Source: Roseobacter sp. (GTDB taxonomy: Bacteria; Pseudomonadota; Alphaproteobacteria; Rhodobacterales; Rhodobacteraceae). From it: 64,000 nt of DNA. Location: the NCBI GenBank assembly GCA_024636495.1, contig JAGXGZ010000071.1:1-64000 (forward strand), in the 5' to 3' direction. Each line of letters starts with the position of its first letter. The first letter of the stretch is position 1. The translations under genes and the position numbers were made by a program. Shown one piece after another: positions 1 to 9,055 of the stretch. The notes beneath the pieces were generated by a model. That model saw only the letters and a program-made list of their open reading frames with translations. It ran no database searches and was not told the DNA's origin.

Positions 1-1
1 G

Positions 2-103
2 AACCGGCGGCGACACATGTGCGGTGCCTTCGACACGCTGCTCGGGATCGGCGTCGGTCTCGCACCGGCGACCTATCGCGATTTCGTCGATCAGCGCGCC
101 TGA
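2..103 (+). CDS. C-terminal end of an unknown protein (5' truncated)
   Basis: An open frame enters from the left edge and ends with TGA at 101-103, giving a 33-residue tail that ends in YRDFVDQRA. The stretch before it (GAFDTLLGIGVGLAPATY) is mildly hydrophobic. I do not recognise the family. It would be the last visible gene of the element on the plus strand, pointing toward the minus-strand topoisomerase/DUF6155 genes. It could be a chance frame. Confidence 0.3.
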   Translation, partial: NRRRHMCGAFDTLLGIGVGLAPATYRDFVDQRA

Positions 104-349
104 AGGCCGGATTTCAAAGGAAAAGCGGCAGCCCGCACGCATAGGCAACGCCCAGGATTGACCCCAGATCAATCCCACATGCGCCTTAAACCACAATCAA
201 ACACTCTGTCGCATCAACATGTCGGTCTGCCGGAGCGAAAGGGATAAGCCTTGCGGCGTACACTGGAGCTGGTCAATGGCCAGTGTGGCCCGTCTTGCCG
301 CGACGGGTGTCCATCTTACAGGCCTTGTGACTTACATGGCCGCAAGCCG

Positions 350-909
350 CTATTCAAAGGCATCTCGCAGGTCAGCAAGGCGATTTGACAACTCATCTGG
401 GTATCCCCAACCGATTTGACCATAAACGCGGGCAAGCTCCGCCTCAAGCAAGGGCAAAAACTCGGCGAATAGCGCCTGATCTTGTTGTTTCATCAGGGTT
501 TGGACAACACTCGAGAACATTGAACACACGCTGTCGTAGAAGCTTGCGTCGATATCCCCGAACTCAAGCGTGAAATCATTGCCGCATTTGACGTAGTAGA
601 TCATGAGGGTCAGTGTATCACGGATGTTGCCATTGGCTTTCTTGAAGTCACTGATGGCTTTTCTGCCAGCGGCCAATTTTACATCCTCTTTCCAGGGCTG
701 CGTTGGGCTGATCGCTCGCTGAATTCTTGTCATGTAAGGGTTGAGATGGTCCTTATTTGCATCCCCCCGCTCAAGAAACGGGAATGCATGAAGGACGCGT
801 TCTCTGCATTCAGACGGTATAGGTCCTGGACCAGCCCCAAAAGTTGGGTGGAAGAAAACCCCGACAGCACCGGTTTGACGTCTTTCCATGATTTCTTCGC
901 ACTGCTCAT
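350..909 (-). pseudogene. DUF6155-like protein, frameshifted in a G run
   Basis: The natural start appears to be the ATG at 907-909, 12 bases after the topoisomerase stop. That frame encodes an N-terminus typical of the family (VQDLYRLNAENASFMHSRFL, about residues 27-46) but runs into TGA soon after a run of six G (C6 on the plus strand at 763-768). The rest of the family, including KAISDFKK, MIYYVKCGNDFT, FGDIDASFYDS and the end motif IGWGYPDELS, continues in another frame to 350. One more G would join the halves into about 186 residues, the usual family length. It is therefore a recent 1-base deletion or a sequencing error. The function of DUF6155 is not known to me. Confidence 0.7.
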
Positions 910-921
910 CGCTGCCCTCTC

Positions 922-3078
922 TTACCGTCGATCATGCTTATTTTTGATACCCTCAGACTTCGCACCGCGCTTTGGCAACTTCCCTTTGTTCTTTTTGATA
1001 AAGGCAGAAAGGGCTGCGCAATCTCCAAGGATTGCGTCCGGCAAATCGACGTTCGCGTCACTGGCAATCTTGCGCGCAAAGGCCAGCTGGGCGTCACTTG
1101 GTCCGTTTCCTTCAGATCGCGGCCCGAGGAATTCCGAACAGATCTTGCGGTCAGTTGTTGCGTCTTTGGGCAAGCGCGTCCCCATCCGCTTCGCTTTGGC
1201 GCGTGCGGCCTGAAGCATTTTTGGGCTCGGTTTGGCAGTAAAATCAATATCGAGCTTGGTGCCTGACTGGCCGCGCTGCTCCATCTTTGCGGCCAAGGCC
1301 GCCGCGCGGGCCACAATTGTATCGACCACAGTGCGTGGATCCTGCTCCCCTTTGAGAATACCATCAAGAGCCAGCTCCATTTCAGCCGTCGCAGCTGGAT
1401 CAAGAATTTCGGGGGCCTCTTTCAGCAGAACGTCGTAGATCGCCAGTGCGAGGGTGCTTGGCGCTAGATGCTTATCAATGACCTCAAACAGGTTCTGGGT
1501 TTTTAGCCCCTCGAGAATGGAGGCGCGCGTCGCTGGCGTTCCGATCCCGGCAGCCCCTTTTAGGCGCTCCGCTGTTTTTGGATCACGGGCATATTTCCAG
1601 GCTTCCTGCATTGCTTTGATCAAGGTGCCTTCATTGAAACGGGCTGGTGGCTTGGTCGTCTTTTTATCCGCCTCGGCTTTGACGGCATCGACTATCTGGC
1701 GGTCTTTCCAGGGCGGCAGGATGGCCGCAGCCTCGGCGTCGCTCTTCTTGCTGGCATCAGGATCCGCGCCGAGCGCCTCTCGCCAACCTGGTTGCCGTTC
1801 GACAATACCACTTGCGGCAAACTTGCGTTGTCCAGCCATCAACGAGATTTCTGTGCGATCATAAAGACGGTCCGGCCCAATGGCTGCGGTATAGCTCAGT
1901 GCGATCAGTTCAAAAAGACGGCGCTCATCGCCGGACATTGCCCCGAGCACACGCGCCCATTTATCTCGGGTCTTGAAGTTCGGAATAATCGCATGATGCG
2001 AAGCCCCCGCAAGCCCTTCATCAGAAAAGCAGCCTCGCTTGCCCATGCGATATGTTGGTTTCTCGTAGGCCACTTTGACAAACGGCAGCTCCCGCAAACC
2101 ATCGAGCATGGCCTGGGCATTTTGCTTTTCGGCCTCCGGCAAATATTTGGTCTCAGCTCGAGGGTACGTCGTAACCTTGTGGGTCTCATAAAGCCTCTGT
2201 GCCACATCGAGCGTTTTTTGAGCCGACCAGCCCCAGCGTGCCGCACGTTGCTGCAAGAGCGGCAAATCCATCAGGCGTGGCGGCGGTTGCTTCTTTTTCT
2301 CAAAGGTAACCTGCAAAGGGCCTTTCCAAGGATCAAAGGATGCGATGATCCTTTGCGCCAAATCCTGATCAAAAACCCGGGCTTCGTGCGCAGGGAAGTG
2401 CTTGAGCCGCAGGATCTCTTTGCCGTCACTGACATCAACCCAAAGATCAAAATAGGGCCTTGGCTCAAAACCTTGGATCTCGCGCTCCCTTGCGCAGACG
2501 ATCCCCATGGTTGGAGTTTTGACCCGGCCGATGCCAATGGCCCCCTTCATGCCATGCGGCTTGAGGGCAATCGTCACAGCACGTGTGGCTGTCAGGTTGG
2601 CAATCTGGTCACTCTGCGCACGCGCGACGGCAGCCGCGTAAAGCGGTCTGTAGTGCTCATTGGGCTTCAAGGCCTCGAATGATTGTCGCAGGGAGACCGG
2701 ATCTTCCGCAGAAAACATTGCCCGGAGCACCTCACCCTTGAATTTGAAGTAGCGTAGGATGTTTTCACCGATGGCCTGACCCTCGCGGTCACAGTCGGTT
2801 GCAATAATCACGCGGTCAGCTTCTTTCAGGGCCGCCTTGATTTCTGCAATCAGCTTGTCTTTGCCATGGCTGTTGTCCGGACGCAGCGGGTAAAATCCAG
2901 CTTCAGGGCGCAACACCTCATAAGACCACTTCTTCCAAGCGTCGTTGACTTCAGCGGGCTCCGCCAGCTTGAAGATGTGACCGCGTGCGGACAATATCCG
3001 ACCATAGCGGTTTCCCAACGCTTCGCGCAGGTTGCGTGCCTGTGAGGGTTTTTCGGCAATGACAATCGATCCGCCCAT
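922..3078 (-). CDS. topB: DNA topoisomerase III (type IA)
   Basis: Type IA topoisomerase that cuts and passes single strands; copies on conjugative elements are thought to help resolve replicating or transferring DNA. Numbered from an upstream in-frame ATG at 3114, it has an N-terminal TOPRIM domain (IAEKPSQ near 19, acidic ATDCDREGQ near 105-113), the GRVKTPT motif near 196-202, and the catalytic Tyr near 317 in TTYPRAETKYL. The C-terminus is Lys/Arg rich and lacks zinc-finger cysteines. The start at 3078 is preferred because homologues begin just before the IAEKPSQ motif and a GGGCGG stretch lies upstream. It is followed after 12 bases by the broken DUF6155 gene. Confidence 0.9.
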   Translation of the reverse strand: MGGSIVIAEKPSQARNLREALGNRYGRILSARGHIFKLAEPAEVNDAWKKWSYEVLRPEAGFYPLRPDNSHGKDKLIAEIKAALKEADRVIIATDCDREGQAIGENILRYFKFKGEVLRAMFSAEDPVSLRQSFEALKPNEHYRPLYAAAVARAQSDQIANLTATRAVTIALKPHGMKGAIGIGRVKTPTMGIVCAREREIQGFEPRPYFDLWVDVSDGKEILRLKHFPAHEARVFDQDLAQRIIASFDPWKGPLQVTFEKKKQPPPRLMDLPLLQQRAARWGWSAQKTLDVAQRLYETHKVTTYPRAETKYLPEAEKQNAQAMLDGLRELPFVKVAYEKPTYRMGKRGCFSDEGLAGASHHAIIPNFKTRDKWARVLGAMSGDERRLFELIALSYTAAIGPDRLYDRTEISLMAGQRKFAASGIVERQPGWREALGADPDASKKSDAEAAAILPPWKDRQIVDAVKAEADKKTTKPPARFNEGTLIKAMQEAWKYARDPKTAERLKGAAGIGTPATRASILEGLKTQNLFEVIDKHLAPSTLALAIYDVLLKEAPEILDPAATAEMELALDGILKGEQDPRTVVDTIVARAAALAAKMEQRGQSGTKLDIDFTAKPSPKMLQAARAKAKRMGTRLPKDATTDRKICSEFLGPRSEGNGPSDAQLAFARKIASDANVDLPDAILGDCAALSAFIKKNKGKLPKRGAKSEGIKNKHDRR

Positions 3079-3412
3079 ATCAGTGCCGCCCTGCAGGTAG
3101 CCCGACGGTGGCATTGTAGATATGAGGCGGCTGAGTAATCATGCGTGCACGGCCAACATTTGGAAATAGCCACTACGCGACACAGTCGGCAAGAATATAT
3201 GGCCAATTGGAGCATTCGTCATTTCAAGAACCCAGTTTTCCAAACTTGCAGCCACGCACCAATGTCGTCCAACGTACGTTCGCAGGCTTTTACATCTCAT
3301 CAGTCGTCAGTTTACATTGCACTAGAACAAAATGCGAACACTTTTCTGTAGCTGCGATAACTAGAGTCGCTTCAGACAGGGGGTTGCCTCAACCCAAGGC
3401 GTCGCGGCCAAT
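3079..3412. other. Non-coding gap between topoisomerase III and virB6
   Basis: About 330 bases with no convincing gene on either strand. Short open frames on the plus strand show no recognisable protein. It interrupts the otherwise tightly packed secretion operon, so it probably carries a separate promoter for the topoisomerase/DUF6155 pair. I see no clear hairpin terminator or repeat. Confidence 0.4.
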
Positions 3413-4411
3413 TCATTCCAACCTTTTTGACCTCTCCGACACCTTCTGAACCAGTGAAGCGGCAGCACTACCGGCCTGGCGCACACCCGTACCTGCGATT
3501 TCCCCAGCTGACTGCGTTCCAAACCGCGCCCGTGCGCGGGAGCCTCTTGTTCCAGCCACGCCTTTTGCGAACCCGCTGACGCCAGGCATGCTTGGCGGAC
3601 CTGCCATCATCAAGTTGCCCGAGATTGCGCGGACGATCAGCGGTGTGGCGACGATCATGCCACCGGCGAGGAACATCATCATAAAGAAGGGGATGAGCGC
3701 GCCAATATTGCTGGCACCTTCGGGATCACCAAGCTCGGCCAGCAAGGATTGCGACATGCCCACCACGGTGGAAAACACCCCCGCGATGACCAGCGGGTAG
3801 AGCGCGTAGGAGACGGTGGAGGACAGCCAGCGTAGGAAATAATCCTTGGTCACGTCGAAGAGCGACAGCGCGATCATGATTGGCGCGATGCCGATCATGA
3901 AGGCCAGCATAATTTTGGCAAAGATCAATACCAGCCCGCAGAGCGCGCCGATGATGCCGAGCAGAAACGCGCCAATGGCACCAATGAGTGCCCCGGCCAT
4001 CCAGTGCATATTGTCGCCCGCGGCATTGAGGTAGTTCCCAAACTCAGCAATGAGATCGTCGAATGCGGCGGCAAAATAGGCGGATCCTGCACCGCCGCCG
4101 CCCAGGCCCGCGATCATACCGCCAGCCAGCTGATCAAGCCCGTTTGTGATGGCACCCGCAATGGTGTTGAACTGCACCCAATTGAGCGCAAAGAGCGTGA
4201 TCAGCATGAGCTTGATGGCGAACCAGAAAGCCGTGCGGCCATCAACCGACCGCACCTGCAGGGCCATGTTTATGAAGAGGCCAATGACTGCGAGGGTTGA
4301 GCCCACGGCAATGATACCGCCTACTTGGCTGGCGACGGTGCCAAAGGTGGTCTCGGCCGCCCCGTCAAGATAACCGTCTGTGGTCTCCACCATCCAGGTG
4401 ACAACGCCCAT
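3413..4411 (-). CDS. virB6: VirB6/TrbL-type inner-membrane channel protein of the T4SS
   Basis: Polytopic inner-membrane component of the type IV secretion channel. The 332-residue protein has several hydrophobic helices (around residues 30-55, 65-90, 135-165, 165-190, 205-225, 235-265), a Gly-rich loop (GMIAGLGGGGAGSAYF) and a basic C-terminal tail ending near SERSKRLE. Length and layout fit the VirB6/TrbL family. It lies last in the secretion operon, downstream of virB11 and a small DUF4177-like gene, rather than between virB5 and virB8 as in Agrobacterium. Confidence 0.88.
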   Translation of the reverse strand: MGVVTWMVETTDGYLDGAAETTFGTVASQVGGIIAVGSTLAVIGLFINMALQVRSVDGRTAFWFAIKLMLITLFALNWVQFNTIAGAITNGLDQLAGGMIAGLGGGGAGSAYFAAAFDDLIAEFGNYLNAAGDNMHWMAGALIGAIGAFLLGIIGALCGLVLIFAKIMLAFMIGIAPIMIALSLFDVTKDYFLRWLSSTVSYALYPLVIAGVFSTVVGMSQSLLAELGDPEGASNIGALIPFFMMMFLAGGMIVATPLIVRAISGNLMMAGPPSMPGVSGFAKGVAGTRGSRARARFGTQSAGEIAGTGVRQAGSAAASLVQKVSERSKRLE

Positions 4412-4438
4412 GGGATCCGCCTCGCTCTTTTGCTTCGA

Positions 4439-4615
4439 TCAGTGCGCGGCCTTCAGCGGCCGCTTCAGAAACGCGGTGAGGATATGCTCGCCGTCAAAAT
4501 CCGGGGTCACAGCAACAAGCTCCCAGCCCTCGCGCCCGAGGGCATTCAGCTCCTCGGCATAAGTTTGCGGTTTCTTGCGGCCTGTATTGATCTGGCGTGT
4601 GAGGTATTCAAACAT
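4439..4615 (-). CDS. Small DUF4177-like protein between virB11 and virB6
   Basis: A 58-residue soluble protein starting at the ATG inside the virB11 stop region (ATGTTTGA overlap), which argues for translational coupling. It begins MFEYLTRQI and contains LNALGREGWELVAV, the signature of the DUF4177 fold, followed by a short strand (GEHILTAFLKR). There is no signal peptide or membrane segment. DUF4177 proteins are small and of unknown role; its place inside the operon suggests a cytoplasmic accessory or regulatory part for the secretion ATPase or channel, which is inference. Confidence 0.72.
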   Translation of the reverse strand: MFEYLTRQINTGRKKPQTYAEELNALGREGWELVAVTPDFDGEHILTAFLKRPLKAAH

Positions 4616-5603
4616 CTGCGGTCTCCGTTTTTTCTGTTTCAACGCTTGGCAAGTAGAACTCGGTGATCCCGCGCGCGCCTTCATGGCGGCCAGCTTGGAT
4701 GATCACGTCGATCGAGCGGGTGATGTAATGGATCATATCCTGATAGGTCATGGGGACATCGGTCTTGAGCGCCGCGATTGCGAGGCGCTGGATTGCGAGC
4801 TGTGGGGTTTCGGCATGCAGCGTGGTGAGCGATCCGCCATGGCCGGTATTGATAGCCTCGAGGAAGGTCATGGCCTCCTTGCTGCGGACCTCGCCCAGAA
4901 CAATCCGGTCGGGTCGCATGCGCAGGGTCGCGGTCAGCAGCTGATCTGCGCTGCGCTCGCGTGCCTCTCGATCGGCCATCAGCGTCACGGTATTGGGCTG
5001 TGTCGGCCTCAGCTCGGCCGCGTCCTCAATCGTGATCAGGCGCTCGGCCTCGGGCACGAAGGATAGGATCTTGCGCGCGGTGACGGTCTTGCCTGTGGAG
5101 GTGCCACCGGAGACGATCATGTTGAGCTTGTGGCAGACGCAGAAGGCGATGGCTGCATCGATATCGCCTGTGGCGACGACGGTGCGCAATTCTGTGTTGC
5201 GCGCGCGACGCGTGGCTTCGGAACTGCGTTCGGATCCAAAGAGATAGGCGAGCTGGATCTTGTCGAGCGGCAGGTCGGAAAAAAACCGCAGCGAAATCGC
5301 AAAGCCGCCTTCGACGGCGGGTGGCTGGATCACCTGCGCGCGGATCGGCCTGTCCCGGTAGAGGATGCTAACCGAGACTATGGGTTTTGCGCGGCTGAGC
5401 GTGGTGTTGGCGGCGGAAGCAATTTGCGCGCCGAGATCGCGGGCCGCATCTGTGCTGAGCGGCGCGCCAAGTCCCCGCATAAAATGATCCCCCTGGAACT
5501 CGCCCCAGACCGTACCATCGGGGTTGATACACAGCTCAATGAGCTTGGGATCGCGCGCGGCGGGCAGCTGGTCGAGCGAGCTTTGGAGATAGCTGGCACC
5601 CAT
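4608..5603 (-). CDS. virB11: VirB11 secretion ATPase
   Basis: Hexameric traffic ATPase at the cytoplasmic base of the T4SS, powering pilus assembly and DNA transfer. The 331-residue protein has the Walker A motif GGTSTGKT near residues 166-173, an Asp box (LITIEDAAEL), the Walker B region LRMRPDRIVLGEVR and the His box GHGGSLTTLHA. The order and length are typical of the family. The start codon is one base upstream of the virB10 stop region (positions 5603 and 5607), and its 3' end overlaps the DUF4177-like gene by 8 bases. Confidence 0.95.
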   Translation of the reverse strand: MGASYLQSSLDQLPAARDPKLIELCINPDGTVWGEFQGDHFMRGLGAPLSTDAARDLGAQIASAANTTLSRAKPIVSVSILYRDRPIRAQVIQPPAVEGGFAISLRFFSDLPLDKIQLAYLFGSERSSEATRRARNTELRTVVATGDIDAAIAFCVCHKLNMIVSGGTSTGKTVTARKILSFVPEAERLITIEDAAELRPTQPNTVTLMADREARERSADQLLTATLRMRPDRIVLGEVRSKEAMTFLEAINTGHGGSLTTLHAETPQLAIQRLAIAALKTDVPMTYQDMIHYITRSIDVIIQAGRHEGARGITEFYLPSVETEKTETADV

Positions 5604-5606
5604 GGC

Positions 5607-6912
5607 TCAGAAAATCTCCAGATCGCGGTCCACCATGACGGTGACGCGCGCGCCTTGGTCGACATAGATGACGGGGCTGAGGGAGAGATACTCGCTGATG
5701 ACGCCTTGAGCGCTGTCCTGCAGGCTTTCGGCAGTGCCTTCGAGGGCTTTAGCCGCGCGCTCATCATCGGTGGACTCGGCTGCCACACTTGGGAGGGTCC
5801 CAATCAGCGAGATAAGTGCTGCCGATCCAAAGCGCGTGCCAAAGCGGCTGTCGACAAAACCGGTGGTGCCGGAGCGTCCCAGTTCGTCGCCGCCAAAGGC
5901 GCTGATCTCGACGCTCTGGTTGTCTGGCAGGATGATCCGGTCCCAGGCGATTGTGATCCGCTGCTGTGCGATGTCCACGCCGGACTGATATCGCCCGATC
6001 AGTCGCGATCCTCTCGGGATAAGCACGCGGGACCCATCATAGGCATGGACGTCTTCGGAGACGAGCGCGCGGACGGGACCAGCAAGCTGGCTGTCGATGG
6101 CGGTTTCCAGCACGGCCTGGATCATCGTGCCCTGCACAACCGTGTTGGACGGGTTCACGATCGTCTGGGCCTGGGTAACGGTTGCTGGCTGTGCGCCGTT
6201 GCGGACGAAATCCGTCTCACCATCGAGGCGGCGCTGCTCAGGCGCGCCTTCATCAGTACCGCCTCCGCTGGAGCCGAAGGCGATGATCGGGCTGGCGATG
6301 CGGGCCTCGAAAATGGCGCGCTCGGCTTGCCGCCGCGCCTCCAGCTCTTGCAGGCGCAGGTCTTCGGCCGAGGGTCCGGGCTGTCGCGGGGTGGTTGGGG
6401 CTTCGAGTTGCGCCAGTTCCAGATCTGTCTGCAGGCGCTGGATTTGCCGCGCGCGCTCATCAAGATCTGCACGCAGAGCGGCCTCCGCCTCATCTGCATC
6501 ACTGCGCAGGGCATCAATCTCAGCGTTCAATGCGTCGAGTGCTGCGCTGTCCAAGGCGGGCGCATCCGGCGCTGGCACATTGCGGAGGGCCGTCAATTCC
6601 GCGCGCATCTCGTCGAGCTGCGCGCGCAGGGCCTCAGTCTCGGCATTCGTGGGTGAAGGGGCCGCCGGTTGCGTGGTTGGTTCAGGTGGTGCCACTGGAT
6701 CGAGGGCACCAAAACCTGGCCCACTGTCCTGAAACTCTGCCGGGGCAGCCGTTTCCATCGGCTCCGGCTGAGGCCCGCGCGACATCAGCGTTATGCGCGC
6801 CCACAACGCCCAACACGATCAACAGCAAGACCGGGCGCGTGCGGCTGCCGCCGCTATCGCCACCGCCCTCGAGCGCTTCCAGACGTTTGCGCAATTCAGC
6901 TGTCTCAGTCAT
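5607..6912 (-). CDS. virB10: VirB10/TrbI-type T4SS core protein, frameshifted after its membrane anchor
   Basis: VirB10 spans both membranes in the T4SS core complex. The true start is probably the ATG at 6912, which overlaps the virB9 stop (ATGACTGA). That frame encodes a short cytoplasmic part (MTETAELRKRLEALEGG) and a membrane helix (RPVLLLIVLGVVG). The frame is then lost around 6795-6805 and continues in the next frame from LMSRGPQPEP, through a Pro-rich and coiled-coil region, to the C-terminal TrbI/VirB10 beta-barrel domain (VLIPRGSRLIGRY, TIAWDRIILPDN, GARVTVMVDRDLE). One base fewer would restore a protein of about 435 residues. It is either inactivated, a sequencing error, or rescued by frameshifting. 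A TTG at 6806 could start an anchorless form. Confidence 0.85.
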
Positions 6913-7612
6913 TGGCTGCAACCTCGCCCATATCCTGAACACAGACTTCCAGATCTCCGAGGCGGAGCACCCATCGGGCACTGATACCCGAAACCCTGAT
7001 CACGCCATCTTCTTGGGCCATGGCATTGACGCTGCGCTCGCGGCCTGTTGACCACCGAAAGATCGCGGGGACAGGTGCATTCGCGGCAAAGCGGAAGTAC
7101 GTGAAGGTCCCATCGTCCCAGATCTCTTGGGGCGTAATCTCGGCTTGTGCACTGACGCCGTAGGCATGGTTGGCAGGCTGACGTGCGATCGCGCGTGCAT
7201 CATCGCGCGCGACCTCCGGATAGCGAAACCGGATCACATAGAAGGTCGGGGCGGATGCTTCTGTCACGTTGAAATAATAGCTGCGCCGGTTGGTATACAC
7301 CGTGATGTTGGTATGCGCGCCACGGACCACAGGCTTGATCGCGAAGGCCTGACCGCCGGGGACGCCGTCGAGCAGAAACCCTTCGGTGTCGCCTGCAATG
7401 ATGGAGCGGATGGTCTCGCCGGGCCCGAACTCTATGCTGGTGACATGGGTGAGGCTGGTGCTGACCTGGTAGACCTCGCCATCCACGAATGTGGCCATCC
7501 GCACGCGATCGTCATGGGCACCGCGGCGCGGTTGGACCTCGGCAAATGCCGTACTGGCCAGAAATATGCTGACAGCGGCGAGTGTCACAACGAACCATGG
7601 CAACATTGGCAT
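6905..7612 (-). CDS. virB9: VirB9/CagX-type T4SS core protein
   Basis: Periplasmic/outer-membrane component that forms the core ring with VirB7 and VirB10. The 235-residue protein has a signal peptide (hydrophobic WFVVTLAAVSIFLAS, cleavage near STAFA-EV), then the VirB9 N-terminal domain (VDGEVYQVSTSLTHVTSIEF) and the C-terminal domain (WDDGTFTYFRF, GVIRVSGISARWVLRLG). It directly follows virB8: the virB8 stop and this ATG abut (TAGATG). It overlaps virB10 by 8 bases. Confidence 0.92.
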   Translation of the reverse strand: MPMLPWFVVTLAAVSIFLASTAFAEVQPRRGAHDDRVRMATFVDGEVYQVSTSLTHVTSIEFGPGETIRSIIAGDTEGFLLDGVPGGQAFAIKPVVRGAHTNITVYTNRRSYYFNVTEASAPTFYVIRFRYPEVARDDARAIARQPANHAYGVSAQAEITPQEIWDDGTFTYFRFAANAPVPAIFRWSTGRERSVNAMAQEDGVIRVSGISARWVLRLGDLEVCVQDMGEVAAND

Positions 7613-8266
7613 CTACTCCTCGAGCCGGTCCGAGCGGACCGCGTATTCTGTGACGGTGAAGCCGAAGGGATTTTGCCAGACCTCGTCGATCGAGCGGCGC
7701 TCTTCGGGCCGGAACGCAAACATCAGCGTAGCGGTGAAGAGCCCGGTCTGGCTGCCCCGCGGGGAGCTGAGGCGTTTGCGCAAACGGACCTGGGCTCGGT
7801 TCGCGCTGATCAGGGTGATTGAGAGGATCTCGACTTCGAGCCGTGCGTCCTCGCCGTACGTATCGGGCGGATAAGCCTCGGATCCGCTGGTCCAGAGCGC
7901 GCGCAGGGAAGCGGCGGCCGCGCCGTCGGACTCGGCCAGAACGCGTTCTACGCGCAGATCATTGTCGAGCTGGTTATAGGTCTCGCGGTCGGTGACATAG
8001 CGGAAGAGCTGCGCTTCGATGATGGCTGGCCGTTCGGCAAGGGAGACGGCTTCGACAGCGGCATTGGGCAGGGCCATTCCGGTCTCGCTATCAAAAGGCA
8101 CGATCATCGGAGCGGGGTCGACATCGAGGATGGCCACGAGGGCTGCCGCAAGACAGCCGAACGCGCCAAAGCCTAGGCCCGCGAGCCCAAGCTTTTGCCA
8201 GAAGAGCTCGCGACGCCGCGCGCCGTAGATCAGCTCTTCTTCGATGACCTCCAAACCCTCAGCCAT
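7613..8266 (-). CDS. virB8: VirB8 assembly factor of the T4SS
   Basis: Bitopic inner-membrane protein that helps assemble the channel. The 217-residue sequence has a cytoplasmic head (LEVIEEELIYGARRRELFWQ), one membrane helix around residues 28-50 (AGLGFGAFGCLAAALVAIL) and the NTF2-like periplasmic domain with YVTDRETYN, a motif typical of VirB8. It ends with strands (LFTATLMFAFRPEE, PFGFTVTEYAVRSD). Length and order are normal. It sits 3 bases downstream of virB5. Confidence 0.93.
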   Translation of the reverse strand: MAEGLEVIEEELIYGARRRELFWQKLGLAGLGFGAFGCLAAALVAILDVDPAPMIVPFDSETGMALPNAAVEAVSLAERPAIIEAQLFRYVTDRETYNQLDNDLRVERVLAESDGAAAASLRALWTSGSEAYPPDTYGEDARLEVEILSITLISANRAQVRLRKRLSSPRGSQTGLFTATLMFAFRPEERRSIDEVWQNPFGFTVTEYAVRSDRLEE

Positions 8267-8269
8267 CCA

Positions 8270-9055
8270 TTACCGCAAATCCGGCAAGGTGAAATCCATA
8301 TACCGGCGTTCTTCGGCGAGCTTTGCGGCATCGGCGACCCCGGCCTGGCCTGCGCCCACGGTTTGGATCGCTTCGAGTTCCCACATGCGGGTCATGGCGA
8401 TGGCAAGCTCTGCGGTGACGCGGGTATTGTGATCCACCGCTTCCTTGAGGGTCTCCATGTCCGGGATGAGATCGACCAGCTGATCGACGCGCTCAAGCGA
8501 CTGTGCGGCCTCGGCGTAGCTGTTCTGCGCCGCAGCTGACATCACGGCTCCGGTGCTGGCCTGGGAGGCGGTGCGCTCAGCACCTGCATTGCCACTGGTC
8601 GCCATTGTGGACAGCGTGTCCTGATCGAAGCCCGCTTCTTCCAGTGCCTGGGTCATGCGGCCTTCCATCTCGGGGCCCGCATTGCCAATGAGACCGGAGA
8701 AATCGCCGGTCTGGATCTGGGCAATCACGCCAAGTAGGTCGCCGAACTCCTGATCTAGCAGCCCGTCGAGGTCGCCGCCCATGGCCATCTCGAGGATATC
8801 GGAAACGCCGGTGAGTGCGGCATAGGTGTCGTTGAGCGTATCGAGCTGGTCTTGGATGAGGTTGATCTGGTCGAGAGCCGCGTCGAGTTGATCGGACTGG
8901 ATCCCGAAATCTTCCAGCATTTGCTGCAGCTGCCGGATTTCCTGGGCGATGTTGCGCGTATCTATTGTAGGGACGCCCTGCGCAAACGCAGGTGGTACTG
9001 CCAGCATAGCGCAGGTGGCCACTGTGGTAAAAAACTGTCGTGCGGGGTGCCTCAT
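8270..9055 (-). CDS. virB5: VirB5-type minor pilus protein
   Basis: Secreted component expected at the pilus tip. The 261-residue protein has a signal peptide (cleavage near PPAFA-QG), then long amphipathic helices (IRQLQQMLEDFGIQSDQLDA, LNLIQDQLDTLNDTY-like segment) and a Gln/Ala-rich body, the layout of VirB5/TrbJ proteins. Sequence identity within this family is always low, so the call rests on architecture and on its place between a transglycosylase and virB8. It overlaps the upstream gene by 4 bases. Confidence 0.8.
   Translation of the reverse strand: MRHPARQFFTTVATCAMLAVPPAFAQGVPTIDTRNIAQEIRQLQQMLEDFGIQSDQLDAALDQINLIQDQLDTLNDTYAALTGVSDILEMAMGGDLDGLLDQEFGDLLGVIAQIQTGDFSGLIGNAGPEMEGRMTQALEEAGFDQDTLSTMATSGNAGAERTASQASTGAVMSAAAQNSYAEAAQSLERVDQLVDLIPDMETLKEAVDHNTRVTAELAIAMTRMWELEAIQTVGAGQAGVADAAKLAEERRYMDFTLPDLR

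Noticed and set aside
746-1213. 155-residue plus-strand frame near the DUF6155 gene
   Set aside because: It runs opposite both the DUF6155 and topoisomerase genes and its sequence is not protein-like.
1792-2682. 296-residue plus-strand frame inside topB
   Set aside because: Antisense of the well-supported topoisomerase III gene.
5130-6656. 508-residue open frame on the plus strand
   Set aside because: It lies opposite virB11 and virB10, has no domain I recognise, and its composition is that of an antisense frame in GC-rich coding DNA.
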